Shown here: positions 25,501 through 42,768 of the stretch, piece by piece
How the letters are laid out: each line of letters opens with the position of its first letter
How positions within the stretch are numbered: the first letter of the stretch is position 1
NCBI GenBank assembly: GCA_020137815.1
Contig: CM035358.1
Coordinates: forward strand, 1,201,356 to 1,265,355
Direction: 5' to 3'
DNA: 64,000 bases
Origin: Hormiphora californensis
Lineage: Eukaryota > Ctenophora > Tentaculata > Cydippida > Pleurobrachiidae
Made by a program: the position numbers and the translations under genes
The notes under the pieces: model-generated
What the model saw: the letters and a program-made list of their open reading frames with translations, nothing else
Database searches by the model: none
What the model was told of the DNA's origin: nothing

Positions 25501-27839
25501 ATGGGTCACTTTTAAACTTTTAAACTCCTCCCGATATAAGAGCAGGCAGGCTGGTAACATATCAAGTATCCCAACCTCTCCCTAATAATATTTTAATCCC
25601 CCCCCCCATTCCAGGCGCCCAAAAGCTCCTGGATGTGCTACAGAACTACGAAAGGGAAGTCCAACTTGCTAAAGAGAGGGCTAGTGATGCAGTTAAACAG
25701 TTAGACCAGCTAGAGGAAGCAGTGAACAAAGCAGAACAAAAGGTAAGAGTAAGAGTGTCTGAGAGAGGTGCTAGTATTATATAAGAGAGGTATATTATTT
25801 ACCTTATTACCTGCGAGAGAGGGGCTAGTATGAGAGGGGGTACAATATCTATAGTAGAACCTTGGCGGGTTGTGTTAGTACGATGACAAAATGATATGTG
25901 ACATGTGTGCTACTGCTTCATAATCATATCATATTATTGAGACTGGAAAAACAGACCATAGAAAAAGTTTGGTTTATTCATACTGAATCCAACAAAAGTG
26001 GAAACACAGCTACACATGAAAGGGATTAGAGAGCGGATGAGTTAGTGTGTTCGAAATGTCAAGGCTGAATGCTAATGGTTGTAGAAAAAATGCCAGACTA
26101 TTATAATAGCTATAGCTGTATTGTGATATCAGAGACTGTGAGATGGTGTGAGATCCTACAAAAGTTTCAAGTGGAAACACACCTACACGTACACAGGCAG
26201 TATCGAAGGGATTCGAGAGAGCGGAGAAATTGGTGTGTTGGTAGGAAATGTCAATGCTAATGGTTGTCGAATGCCAGACAATACTATAGCTAGCTGAATT
26301 GTGATATCAGAGAAATTGAGATGGTGATAAAGTAGGAAACTGAGAACGAAATATTATCGACTTTACCATGTGTTTGTTTGGTTTAATTGTAATTTATGTT
26401 TATCGCTCGATAAATCGGTTTCTAAAATCCCACCCTCTTTGCAGGTAGAGGAGGCAGCAGAAAACTTGGGAGATGGAGAAAAGGATGTGAAGGGATTAGT
26501 GAAGTCCATTACACGGGCTAAAGAGACTCTAGATCAATCCTTGAAGGAGGCAAAACAGGTTAGAACAATTTCACGGCCCTAGCGCCCCCTTGGGTAACAG
26601 TTTGAATAATACAAGAACTAAGAAAGATAGGGCATACGACAAGCAATTTAAACGAACGGCGATCAATTATCAATACAAGCTTCTTTGTTATTGTTCACAT
26701 CATTCAGTCTCATTTTTACACACGTACGTAATAACTGTGTAGTATAACAGTTCATCACGTCACACTAAGTCTTGTGTACACCACGTATCCGCACTAAATA
26801 TAATTCATGACCTGCAGGTTGCAGAGAAGGTGGGAGGATTAGTTGCCACCTCGGGGACTGCAGTTGATGACGCTACCTCACTCCGGGCTGAGGTAGCTGC
26901 TGCTCTGGCTGAGGTTCAGAGGTTGAGGCAAGAGGCACGGAATGGGACCGATCAGTTGAAGGATGTTTTAAAGGAGGCCGGAAACGCAAAGGCAGTGGCT
27001 GATAGCATCGGTAGGTGACATCCTCAAAACAGCTTGGTCTAGAACTTATAAATGTTGAGCACCATATTTGGTCATTTAAAGACGCCATAGTTCATTTCTC
27101 TTTCAGCTAGCACTTTGGACACGGGAGACAGCAAGTTGAGGTCTATTAAAGATCAGTTAGCAGATATGGAATCCGAGGGAAGTGAGCGCCTTCAGGACCT
27201 AATTGAAGCCCTTACCAGTGCTAAAAACACAATCGACGAGGTAATACACGCCGTAATAAGACAGTTTGTAGATCTTAGCTACCCTAGAACACGTTCCACG
27301 ACCGAACTCCCGAGAAAAGTATTTCTCTACAAAATAGTATACATACAAACCCTAAAAACTGGTTGTAGCGCCGCTTTAACAATTATATCCTAGGAGGGAA
27401 TTGACGGAAAGATCGGGGAAATGACCCGAGTATCCCAAGTCCAGGCTGAAGACATTGAAAAATACAGAGTTGAGATTCAAGTAAGTCCTAATTACATGAT
27501 AATTATATGATAATTACATGCAGTGTGTTAGGATTCACATAGTTTATGAGTTATAAAGGTCACAACTCTTTCGTGCATATATACATGGGACGGCGCAATA
27601 ATGCACGAAAGAGTTGTGACCTTTATCTCTTTTCGGGTTTCTTTGACGCCAAAGTATTCAAAGCCCAGTATGACCTATGATATTGAGCCATAAACTTGGG
27701 GCCCCAAAAACCCTCGATGCATCTAACATAACTCTCCCCCCACCAGGCAATGAAAGATGAGATAGCTAGTTTAGAGGACATTGAACGACTACTACCAGAT
27801 ACCAGTGAGTGCTTTAATCCTGCTTCCAACTCACAGTAA
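254..27839 (+). CDS. Laminin chain, beta/gamma-hybrid architecture (5' partial, 45 exons)
   Basis: This encodes a secreted basement-membrane protein that should assemble into a laminin trimer through its coiled coil and polymerise through its LN domain. I traced 45 exons by AG/GT borders. Every phase joins and the total is 6159 nt, or 2052 residues plus stop; the signal peptide and start of LN lie upstream. Approximate residues of the partial chain are LN 1-228, LE1-5 229-500, domain IV type B 520-725, LE 725-930, domain IV type A (L4) 930-1137, LE 1137-1463 and coiled coil 1464-2052. The ends are gamma-like: LE1-2, the [11 protein letters not shown] sequence after L4, the CPDC hinge, and a C-terminal SECFNP close to the gamma-chain SGCFNT. 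The middle (LE3-5 plus domain IV) is beta-like. No Cys-rich beta knob is seen in the coiled coil. Gamma chains normally lack type B domain IV. Detailed exon lists are in the block entries below. Alternatives are an ancestral beta/gamma type or a lineage-specific fusion. Confidence 0.96.
3257..3500 (+). repeat. Tandem repeat seeded from exon end/donor
   Basis: The last exonic bases and the donor (ending GGATGTTTGA/GTAAGT) are repeated at least three times into the intron with a unit of roughly 50 bases (ACTACAGGAGGGATGTTTGA...GTAAGTAGGGGAGGGG), followed by a more degraded copy near 3470-3500. Each good copy carries a usable-looking GTAAGT. It lies just upstream, on the plus strand, of the antisense lectin-like gene. 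Confidence 0.85.
3703..4181 (-). CDS. Nested secreted H-type-lectin-like protein
   Basis: This two-exon gene lies wholly inside a laminin intron on the opposite strand. Exon 1 is 3995-4181 and exon 2 is 3703-3887, joined in phase 1 (GAAG/GTATGG donor, TACAG/GT acceptor), giving 123 residues. The N-terminus [18 protein letters not shown] is a clear signal peptide; an ATG four codons upstream (4181) is also possible. The mature part has a CLRSC motif. Exon 2 contains [26 protein letters not shown] and [12 protein letters not shown] strand pattern ending in hydrophobic-x-W-x-A-x-G is typical of H-type lectin domains (discoidin II / Helix agglutinin fold), which bind N-acetylgalactosamine. The family call is tentative because the first half of the domain is poorly matched. 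The coding phases and signal peptide make a real gene likely. Confidence 0.7.
4981..5094 (+). repeat. GGTAATTAGGGGC minisatellite, first block
   Basis: Tandem units of 11-14 bases (GGTAATTAGGGGCT/GGTAATTAGGGGCA/GGTAATTAGGTA) begin exactly at the laminin donor (ACACCAG/GTAATTAGG). It is the same array as 6637-7020 and is split by the TTAA element. Confidence 0.9.
5098..6632. mobile_element. Non-autonomous TTAA-flanked foldback transposon
   Basis: The 1535-base insertion starts GGCCAGAGGGGGGG and ends CCCCCCTCTGGCC, inverted termini of at least 13 bases. It is flanked on both sides by TTAA (5094-5097 and 6633-6636), the target duplication used by piggyBac-type elements. It has interrupted the GGTAATTAGGGG minisatellite. 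Internally, 5433-5550 is inverted against 6162-6285, and the motif GTTAACCTCA recurs many times in both directions. No transposase frame is present, so it would need a helper. Assignment to piggyBac rests only on TTAA and termini. Confidence 0.85.
6637..7020 (+). repeat. GGTAATTAGGGGC minisatellite, second block
   Basis: About 28 imperfect units of GGTAATTAGGGGC[CT] with shorter variants (GGTAATTAGGTA, GGTAATTAGGCC). It continues the array that begins at the laminin donor at 4981, on the other side of the TTAA insertion. Confidence 0.93.
7260..8881 (+). other. Laminin domain IV type B (LF/beta-type) exons
   Basis: The exons are 7260-7500, 7801-7936, 8125-8207, 8486-8624 and the first part of 8825-8981. 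The translated module contains [61 protein letters not shown] and [16 protein letters not shown], ending at [10 protein letters not shown]. These correspond in order to beta-chain domain IV segments: the FTIAIHYE-like strand, C-x-x-x-V-x-Y, the LI/VLVP strand, the paired Cys helices, and entry into a C-[DEK]-CxxxGS LE module. This domain is diagnostic of laminin beta chains in bilaterians. The 5' edge of the first exon is uncertain: the phase-compatible acceptor is the AAG at 7257-7259, because the more obvious CTAG at 7249-7252 gives a stop. Confidence 0.88.
8269..8377. mobile_element. hAT-type MITE, copy 1
   Basis: A roughly 109-base element with inverted termini CAGGAACCGACCGAA and TTCGGTCGGTTCCT. 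The interior holds CAATCAG and GTCATGTGAC-type palindromic segments. It lies in a laminin intron. The target duplication is not preserved. Confidence 0.8.
9992..11312. repeat. 1.3-kb foldback element with (GA)n core
   Basis: Left arm 9992-10494 (starting TACTGTGTGTTTTTAAATGA) is the reverse complement of right arm 10735-11312, with only scattered mismatches. The centre holds two (GA)n tracts (10550-10590 and 10755-10780). No coding frame of interest was seen. The right arm is present a third time at 12930-13470 in the same orientation, as part of a larger duplication. Confidence 0.9.
11568..11660 (+). pseudogene. Damaged duplicate of laminin LE exon
   Basis: This is nearly the same sequence as the functional exon 13723-13817, including the preceding intron, but with several single-base losses and gains after GGGGTATTAT. 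The translation leaves the LE frame (CKEGYY then off-frame) and the GTAACT donor is lost (ACAGTAATTC). It cannot replace the intact exon. It belongs to the duplicated block 10753-11698 / 12912-13854. Confidence 0.85.
11699..12911 (-). pseudogene. CR1/L2-type retrotransposon endonuclease fragment
   Basis: On the minus strand the frame from 12911 to 12065 reads [11 protein letters not shown], then [27 protein letters not shown] and [12 protein letters not shown]. These are the endonuclease motifs (GDFN, T-R-x-x-x-LDL, SDH) of a non-LTR retrotransposon. A basic linker ([12 protein letters not shown]) and [14 protein letters not shown] follow, the stretch that precedes the reverse transcriptase. 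The frame then stops; no reverse transcriptase catalytic motif is seen in the degraded remainder to 11699. It is truncated at both ends, with its 5' end abutting the (GA)n at 12912. Its sequence differs from the element at 43307-47750, so it is another family member. Confidence 0.85.
12912..13854 (+). repeat. Second copy of ~940-base duplicated block
   Basis: It is nearly identical to 10753-11698, from the (GA)n tract through the foldback right arm to just after the LE exon. This copy has the intact exon (13723-13817) and donor. The differences are mostly single-base indels in the first copy. Confidence 0.92.
14071..14179. mobile_element. hAT-type MITE, copy 2, with target duplication
   Basis: The 109-base element starts CAGGAACCGACCGAA and ends TTCGGTCGGTTCCTG. 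It is flanked by a perfect 8-base direct repeat ATAATAAG (14063-14070 and 14180-14187). An 8-base duplication with termini starting CAGG is what hAT transposases leave. It is inverted relative to copy 1 and lies in a laminin intron. Confidence 0.9.
15256..15645 (+). repeat. 30-base minisatellite carrying a splice donor per unit
   Basis: About 13 units of GGTTTAGATATCTTACTAGG plus GGAGGTGAGT start within the last 30 bases of an L4 exon and continue into the intron. Each unit contains GGGGAG/GTGAGT, so each has a potential 5' splice site. Two early units are 29 bases (CTTATAGG in place of CTTACTAGG); the rest are identical at 30 bases (10 codons). Confidence 0.96.
16197..16300 (+). repeat. Short intronic tandem repeat
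   Basis: Three copies of a roughly 31-base unit with core TGGG[TC]ATCACGTGACATG[AC]A lie in the laminin intron after exon 16058-16186. Each contains the palindrome TCACGTGA. Confidence 0.8.
17306..19753 (+). other. Gamma-like C-terminal LE array
   Basis: The exons are 17306-17468, 17594-17747, 17935-18033, 18255-18389, 18895-18997, 19270-19477 and 19636-19753. The modules are [50 protein letters not shown] and CNCDKDGSES. They follow the order and style of the six LE after L4 in gamma chains (for example CPC/CMCP, then CxCNxNIDP, then LKCIxNTAG). The third module after L4 carries [16 protein letters not shown], very close to the gamma LECLKCIYNTAG region. In gamma 1, nidogen binds an LE module in this array; the nidogen loop residues were not confirmed here. 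Confidence 0.94.
22287..23683 (-). CDS. Nested single-pass membrane protein, unrecognised family
   Basis: An antisense gene in the 3.6-kb laminin intron. The main coding part starts ATG at 23252 ([14 protein letters not shown] signal peptide), directly after a TTTAG acceptor. A small upstream exon 23669-23683 (MIDDQ, donor CAG/GTAAGG) may supply the start. Exon 23150-23252 joins exon 22287-23035 in phase 1, giving 283 residues from 23252. The 114-base intron 23036-23149 has no stop and is a multiple of three, so retention would give 321 residues. The ectodomain is Cys-rich ([19 protein letters not shown]) and a C-terminal hydrophobic stretch [17 protein letters not shown] suggests a membrane anchor with a very short tail. 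I recognise no family and assign no function. Confidence 0.6.
23950..24871 (-). CDS. Nested secreted protein, 3' end unresolved
   Basis: A second antisense gene in the same laminin intron, upstream of the membrane protein gene on that strand. The exons are 24811-24871 ([20 protein letters not shown], a signal peptide), 24573-24676 and 23950-24325, in phases 1 and 0, giving 180 residues plus one base before a CCAG/GTAACA donor. The last exon could not be placed. The sequence has N-glycosylation sites ([16 protein letters not shown]) and the segment [20 protein letters not shown], then a Cys, a Trp pair and [11 protein letters not shown]. That ordering (W-x-I, N-E-V, C, W, D-x-AS-x-x-YR) resembles a small extracellular domain I believe is common in cnidarian and sponge secreted proteins, but I cannot name it. 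An acidic DDDDVDDE tail follows. Confidence 0.6.
27553..27626. repeat. 74-base palindrome in last laminin intron
   Basis: ATAAAGGTCACAACTCTTTC (arm 27553-27578) is inverted as the arm at 27601-27626, with a 22-base loop. A perfect 26-base stem makes it a short foldback element or hairpin. Confidence 0.9.
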
Positions 27840-28669
27840 CGCATCCCTGGGTATAATACAAGGGGAGATTCTCATCTTAGCTCTTTTTGAGCCTGACAGA
27901 AAGGAACATTACTAAATACGCAGAATGGTTAGCTACCATTATTGATGTACAAACACACAGAGTTAGATTTAAATTTTAGGTTTTCATTTTAGCTGGCCTA
28001 TGTAGGTACTAATAATGCTACAAATTTATTCTTAGATTTATATTTTCTAAAATATTTTTTCTAATCATGCATATATAAGTAACCGTTTTTAGTAGATTTA
28101 AAATGTACATAAGACAGAGAGAGAAACTAAGAGATATATTTTCATACGCAGAGCAAGTAAATTATTATTACTATTTCACTTTATCTGCTGATTATATGGG
28201 AATTTATATACCCGTTTTATACATTCACATAAGTTTACACACACACAACGCAAGACGACAGAGAGAAGTATTTTTTATGAAATGTTGATATATTGGGAGC
28301 GTTAACTTATAGGTCATATATCTGGTATATTAGTTGTTGAATGATTGTCGATATACACATACACTTTTTAGTAAAACCCTTTAAATTGCCTGTTTTAAGA
28401 TGCTCCACTCTGTTTTTAGGGGTCGCCCACTTTTAGCTTGAACCGGGAACCTCCAGTTTCCAACCAGAGCTCGTTATTTAGGTCACGTGACTGTTTATCA
28501 GCCAATCAGGGACCAGTGTTTCCTGATTCGGTCGGTTCCTGCATTCAACACCCCTGGTAAAGTGGACGGCCCCTGGTAATAGGAAACAACACGTTCATCA
28601 GGTCATCAAAAAAATCGAAAGTTCTAACATTACAAAATCACAACTAAAATCATGCACATATTATCTTCA
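27840..28669. other. Intergenic region between laminin and GPCR 3' ends
   Basis: AT-rich sequence with no supportable gene. It holds the laminin 3' UTR, one decayed hAT-type MITE (28444-28541) and the GPCR 3' UTR, since the two genes are convergent. Confidence 0.7.
28444..28541. mobile_element. hAT-type MITE, copy 3 (decayed 5' terminus)
   Basis: It shares CTCGTTATTTAGGTCACGTG and TCCTGATTCGGTCGGTTCCT with copy 1. The left terminus is degraded (GGGAACCTCCAGTT). Confidence 0.75.
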
Positions 28670-37977
<9,308 letters not shown>

Positions 37978-38675
37978 GGCAGCTAAAATCAGATTAAAAA
38001 TAGGATTAGCATTGTATGACCGCATCCGCTTACAATTGTTTTACTTCCAAATGCGACCCGTAATCATCATCATCAATAAACATTTAATATACCGCTTTAT
38101 AGCATATTGTAGGATTTTATTATGCCTATAAGTTGTACCTGAAAACTTATACATAACACGAGACCGAAGGTCGAGTGTTATAAGTGCAACAATAATGATC
38201 CGAGACCACAGGTCGAGGCAGATTCTTGTACTTTAGTGCACGAGCCTGCGAGTGCCACTAAGTGTAACTACCTCACGAGCCTGCGAGTGATGTAGTTTTA
38301 CTTTTTGACCGAGCCTGCGAGGTCTAAAAGTGTAAGAATCTGGGACATTATTGTTGACGTCAGGTACAACGAAAATAGGCATGATAAAATTGCATTGTAA
38401 AATTTTGAAAACAAGAGTGAGAGACACTAAGAGGGCGTAACAATAGAACGAATTCATGATTTAAGGTAGCAGGCAGAGATATCAGTATAAGATAAGATAA
38501 CGCCTGAGATATATAATAGGTAAAGAGAGTGAGAGATTAGTGACAGTGAGAGAGATAAAGAAGGTGTGGGACGTGGGTCCGGGAGTTCGTAACTGTTATC
38601 TTGATCTCGATGCTGCAACGGCGTGTGAGTGTGACATAAAGAAAGAGAGAGAGAGAGAGTTCGTACACGCTTATA

Positions 38676-39518
38676 GTGAGAGAGAACAGCCCCGATTTTG
38701 ATGAAACTTGGTCAGAATAGTGTTTGGTATCTAATTAGAAGTGAAAAAAAATTTTAGTGCTCAAATCCTAAATTTAGGATTTTTAGGTTTTTTAGGTTTT
38801 TCGGCTTTTATGGGTTTCAGGAACGTCCTAGAACAAAATGAATAAAACCATATTTCTCGGCGTGAAATTCTGCATCGATTATAGTGGTTGTAAACCTTTC
38901 TATGACGTAAGGTTCAGAAGTTATCGCGAAAAACCCCAAACGGGTACATGTGTTAGGGGCGGGTTCATGTTTTAGGCTAACGGGCGAACCTCTTGTCAGA
39001 ACACCATATTATAGGGTGTCAATCGACGCGTATTGATAAGGAGATCATTTTAGTGAAAAATATTTTGATCTGCGATGTCTGTGTAACGAATGAAACCTAA
39101 AAAACCTTTTAGCCAAACGGGTATGCTTCATTCAGTAAGGTTTTTTTAGGTTTCATTCGTTACACAGACATCGCAGATCAAAATAGTATAAGATGGTGTT
39201 CTGACAAGAGGTTCGCCCGTTAGCCTAAAACATGAACCCGCCCCTAACACCCGTTTGGGGGTTTTCGCGATAACTTCTGAACCTTACGTCATAGAAAGGT
39301 TTACAACCACTATAATCGATGCAGAATTTCACGCCGAGAAAGATGGTTCTATTCATTTTGTTCTAGGGCGTTCCTGAAACCCATAAAAGCCGAAAAACCT
39401 AAAAAACCTAAAAATCCTAATTTTAGGATTTGAGCACTAAAAATTTTTTTCACTTATAATTAGACACCAAACACTATTCTGACCAAGTTTCATCAAAATC
39501 GGGGCTGTTCTCTCTCAC
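38676..39518. mobile_element. 843-base foldback element
   Basis: Arms of about 370-400 bases are inverted around a centre near 39100. The left arm begins GTGAGAGAGAACAGCCCCGA and the right ends TCGGGGCTGTTCTCTCTCAC. The left arm carries about 50 extra bases (near 39015-39060) absent from the right. A TTTTAGGTTTTTTAGG-type run and its complement lie within the arms. There are no coding motifs. Confidence 0.92.
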
Positions 39519-39589
39519 TTTATCTTTCTAAGTGTGACAGAAACAGTGGAGTGAGGAGTTCTAAGTGCAGCGGTGTTATAGCACTGCTT

Positions 39590-39701
39590 GTACAACTTAT
39601 AACACTGCCCAGTGTTATAAGTGAAAACTTATAACACTGGGGGGTGTTATAAGTGAAAACTTATAACACTGCCCAGTGTTATAAGTTGTACAAGCAGTGC
39701 T
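39590..39701. repeat. 112-base palindrome of TTATAACACT units
   Basis: AGCACTGCTTGTACAACTTA is mirrored as TAAGTTGTACAAGCAGTGCT at the end. The interior repeats CTTATAACACTG / CAGTGTTATAAG several times, so it can form nested hairpins. It lies immediately 5' (plus-strand coordinates) of the ORF1-type gene. Confidence 0.93.
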
Positions 39702-39857
39702 ACCTAAAGAATTATATTATATCTCAAAATTTTACAATGGTAAGATAACACTTAAAAAAGAAAAAACTTAACGGATACCTTCCTGCTTTCAAAAGCGGTT
39801 TTACTCTACTTGATCAATAAATTAGAGTCCATGAGCTAGTAGTGTTTATACAAATGT

Positions 39858-41094
39858 TCAAGTGTCCCTTGGTGCTTCTAACACCCTCTTTCCACGGATT
39901 ATGAAGTGGGTTCCAGGGGACTGCTTTACCTTCTCCTTCAGTTCAACAACAAGCTTCTTCCGTTCTTTCCGTTCTTCTACTGTTCTATCAGGAGAGATAA
40001 AGACTTTGACAAACTTGTCGTTCCCTTTCAGCAGGGATTTCTTCGACAGGATTGACATTTGAGCGTCTTTGCTCCTCAGCACAACTTTCACAGGTCTTGC
40101 CGATGAGGACTGCTTTCCCAAGCGCTCGGCAGATTGCACTTTCGGAGCCTCTTCAAGCTCACTAAAAAGAGACTTAATTTGAGTTTCAAGCTTCTCACCA
40201 TTTACATTTTCTTTCAACTCTTCCAATCCATGGATGATGATATTACACCCACGGTCGTCCGATGCTGCCACAATTGCCGATTGAATCTTCTTAGGAGCCA
40301 GGGCCGAAGCACACTCCTTCTCCAAAATGGATGCGAAGCTCTTCATTTCTTCCTGTGCCGTTGACTGCACAGCTGTTATCTCAACCTCCCTCTTCTCAAG
40401 TAATTGCCTCTGGATTTTCAGGAGCTCCTCTTGTGCAGCCACTAGATTTCTTTGGGTTTTTATGAGCTCTGTACTATGGATTTTGAGCTCTTTCTCCAGC
40501 TGGTTTATCCTCAAGGTTTCGCAACCCACTGCTAACAACTCTTCAGTAACTGGGAAGGTCTGTTCCATAAGAATACGGCATGCATCCTCCACAAGGTCTA
40601 AAAGCACTGGCTTGGTCAGTGCATTGAGTTTGGTCCTGGAGGGAACCTTCAGATCATTCCAAACTTCCGCTGTCTGTGGTCTGTACCGTATCCGTTTCAA
40701 AGTGGACCTGAGAGCTTTTTGCTCCTTCAGTTCAGAGGGCGTTAGATCCGGAGATAGATAAACAGCCGAAAACTGTTTGGAGTCTTTGAGGTTTCGTGCT
40801 TTTTTGAGAAGCGCCAGGAGAGTCGCTCTCCTCTCCAGGGATACTAAGAGCGGTCTAGGACGTTTCTCATTTCTTTCCCCGATGCGTTTTATCGTTGTCA
40901 CTTTCGGTTTCTCTTGCAGCTCCTCAAAAAGTTCGTCTAAAGTAGTTTTAGCTACTCTATCGGTTGTTTCTTGGAGACCAAACACAATCAGGTTCTTCTC
41001 TCTTCCGGGCTGTTGGACGGGAGTAGGGTGGTGCGACGTTAGTGGTTTTACCACTTTAGGGGAGGTTGCAGCACAATTCTGTGCAAGCACAGAA
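39858..41094 (-). CDS. Retrotransposon ORF1-type protein with two RRM-like modules
   Basis: An uninterrupted frame of 410 codons with stop at 39858, but no clear ATG at its 5' end; it stays open upstream, so the 5' end is uncertain. The first module is NLIVFGLQETTDR...TTIKRIGERN...RPRPLLVSLERRATL...YLSPDLTPSELKEQ. A second, similar module near the C-terminus reads CNIIIHGLEELKEN...QSAERLGKQ...RPVKVVLRSKDAQM...FISPDRTVEERKER. Between them is a roughly 150-residue coiled coil (LEKELKIHSTELIKTQRN). The pattern I-x-V/I-x-G-L/E...R-x-G...R-P-x-x-V...SPD is common in ORF1 proteins of invertebrate non-LTR retrotransposons, where it is taken to bind element RNA. No reverse transcriptase follows it in the same orientation. 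It may be an orphan ORF1 or a domesticated gene. Confidence 0.7.
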
Positions 41095-41870
41095 GAGTAA
41101 AAAGTTCTGTAACTATGAAACCATGAGGAGATTTGGATGTAATACTGAAAATTGCAACCTATTTCATCCTCCCCTCTGTAAGAACTCAGAGTTACGTCAC
41201 CAGTGCTTTAAACAAAACTGCATGAAGCAACATCTAAAAGATACTCAGCGGAGCCCGCCTTTTAGAGTTGATGAAGCACCCCGGAACACTGGTTTAAATG
41301 CTCGGAATGGGATCGGCTCCAACATCTTGGTATCTTGTCCCTCCAGCGGCGTCGTGAGCGATACATGATTATCCATGTCTGGAAGGTTCTTCATGAGGTA
41401 GTTCCAAACGGCACGGGTCTCCTGTTTACTGAGCACACCCGTCTTGGTACCAGAGCATTGGTCCCCCGTTACAATTACCTCGCTCAAAAATCCATATCTG
41501 GCCCTTATGACTCATCATTCGGTGTTAGAGGAGCACAGTTGTGGAATTCCCTACCCCGTGCAGTGAGAGAGGCAACATCACTGCTCGAGTTGAAACAGTC
41601 CCTTGGGTCCTACTTAACTACCATCCCCGACCAGCCACCTGTACGCGGTTACCGGGTTGAGCACAGTAACTCCTTGATTGATTGGAGAAATGACCCCAGT
41701 GTGTTTAAAGAGATGGGCGAATCATAGAAATGTGTTTTGCTTTTCATTGTCAATTGGCTGATACATATAACCTGCTGACTTTCCATGTCATCTGAGTGTT
41801 GGCTCCTTTTGAGCTAAAGCTTTGTGTACAATACTAAATTTATTTACGAATGTTTACGAATGTTTAAATA
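41095..41870 (+). pseudogene. Internally deleted CR1/L2-type element
   Basis: The 5' part (41095-41285) encodes the CCCH-type finger block of ORF1 (FCNYETMRRFGC, CNLFHPPLC, CMKQHLKDTQRS). It is joined near 41300-41340 to the C-terminal part of ORF2 (LQRRRERYMIIHVWKV, RALVPRYNYLAQ, AQLWNSLPRAVREA, ending at 41727). The same segments lie about 3 kb apart in the near-complete element at 43307-47750, so endonuclease and reverse transcriptase have been deleted. The tail is a TTTACGAATG repeat (41840-41865). The sequence is related to but not the same as the longer element. Confidence 0.85.
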
Positions 41871-42559
41871 CGCGAAGTAGCCTTAATAATTTCATTCGCA
41901 GTTAAGTCCTTGAGGCAGTGACTGAAATACGAACCCCAGTGATTGCAAGGGGAAGCTACACTGTCGTTGGTTAACATTGAGTCGGGTGCAGCTTGGATCG
42001 ATTTATAACATTGAATAAACTGATCCGATGTGATACTCGTCGTGTTGAGATCGTCAGCAGAGTTCAACCAGTAAACTTCAGAAACAAAGTCGTTTACTGT
42101 CTCTTCCAATCGTTTTATCGCAGGGTTATCGCCCTCGTACTTCATTTCTGACATTATCAACGTTTCGTTTTTCTGCCCTTTGGGGCTGTTACATCGGATT
42201 CATCTTCCTGCTCAATAAATAGTTTTACGTTGTAGTTGATGAAAGTTTGTAACAGCTAATAGCGTATTCAGAACTAAACAAACAGCGAAGTATATTGTCT
42301 CTTAATACGATTCGTAACATATCCAGCGTGGGACATGAAATGACTTTTATGTAAAGAAACAGGGAAAGGAGATAAAAAGAACGCCAGTGGCAGCGTTTTT
42401 TATACTCCATTTTTTTCAACTGTTCACCCCCAAAGTCGTGCGCGAAATTGTTTTGCGCGTCTATCACATGTTAACGTGTAGGGCGCGCCACGAAAATTTA
42501 AAATTTCACTGAAATTTCAATTTTGGGTGAACAGTTGAAAAAAATGGACTTTAAAGTCG

Positions 42560-42768
42560 GATTTTTTGAAACTGTCACCCCCTGAAATAACAAAATTTGC
42601 CATATCTCCGGTTCTTGATAAGATAGAGACTTGAAATTTGGAGGTTCGGAAGAACTTAGCAAGATCTTCGTAACCTCCAAATTTCAAGTCTCTATCTCGC
42701 CAGGAACTGGTTTTATGGTCATTTACGAAATTTGAAAATACCCAGGGGGGTGACAGTTTCAAAAAATC
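42560..42768. repeat. 209-base palindrome, family flanking the CR1 element
   Basis: GATTTTTTGAAACTGTCACC is inverted as GGTGACAGTTTCAAAAAATC. The inner arms contain AGATAGAGACTTGAAATTTG and its complement. Related segments recur at 43140-43180 and 47903-48137. Confidence 0.9.

Larger units (their letters stand above)
20077..27839 (+). other. Laminin coiled-coil exons and C-terminus
   Basis: The exons are 20077-20183, 20292-20432, 20594-20695, 20804-21064, 21234-21365, 21576-21695, 21845-22001, 25615-25742, 26445-26558, 26818-27010, 27107-27240, 27394-27480 and 27747-27839. The region starts with [14 protein letters not shown], where the Cys pair normally makes interchain disulfides, and continues as roughly 590 residues of Ala/Glu/Lys/Leu heptads. 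It ends [18 protein letters not shown] then stop, like the gamma C-terminus with its single Cys that pairs with the beta chain. Most exons here are phase 0 and multiples of three, a symmetric arrangement. The 3.6-kb intron 22002-25614 carries two antisense genes. I saw no clear AATAAA soon after the stop. Confidence 0.95.

Noticed and set aside
38233-38457. Minus-strand frame with a hydrophobic start
   Set aside because: Overlaps repeated CGAGCCTGCGAG sequence and has no homology signal.
41864-42160. 98-codon minus-strand frame with ordinary composition
   Set aside because: No family resemblance and no exon partners, and it lies within a mobile-element cluster.
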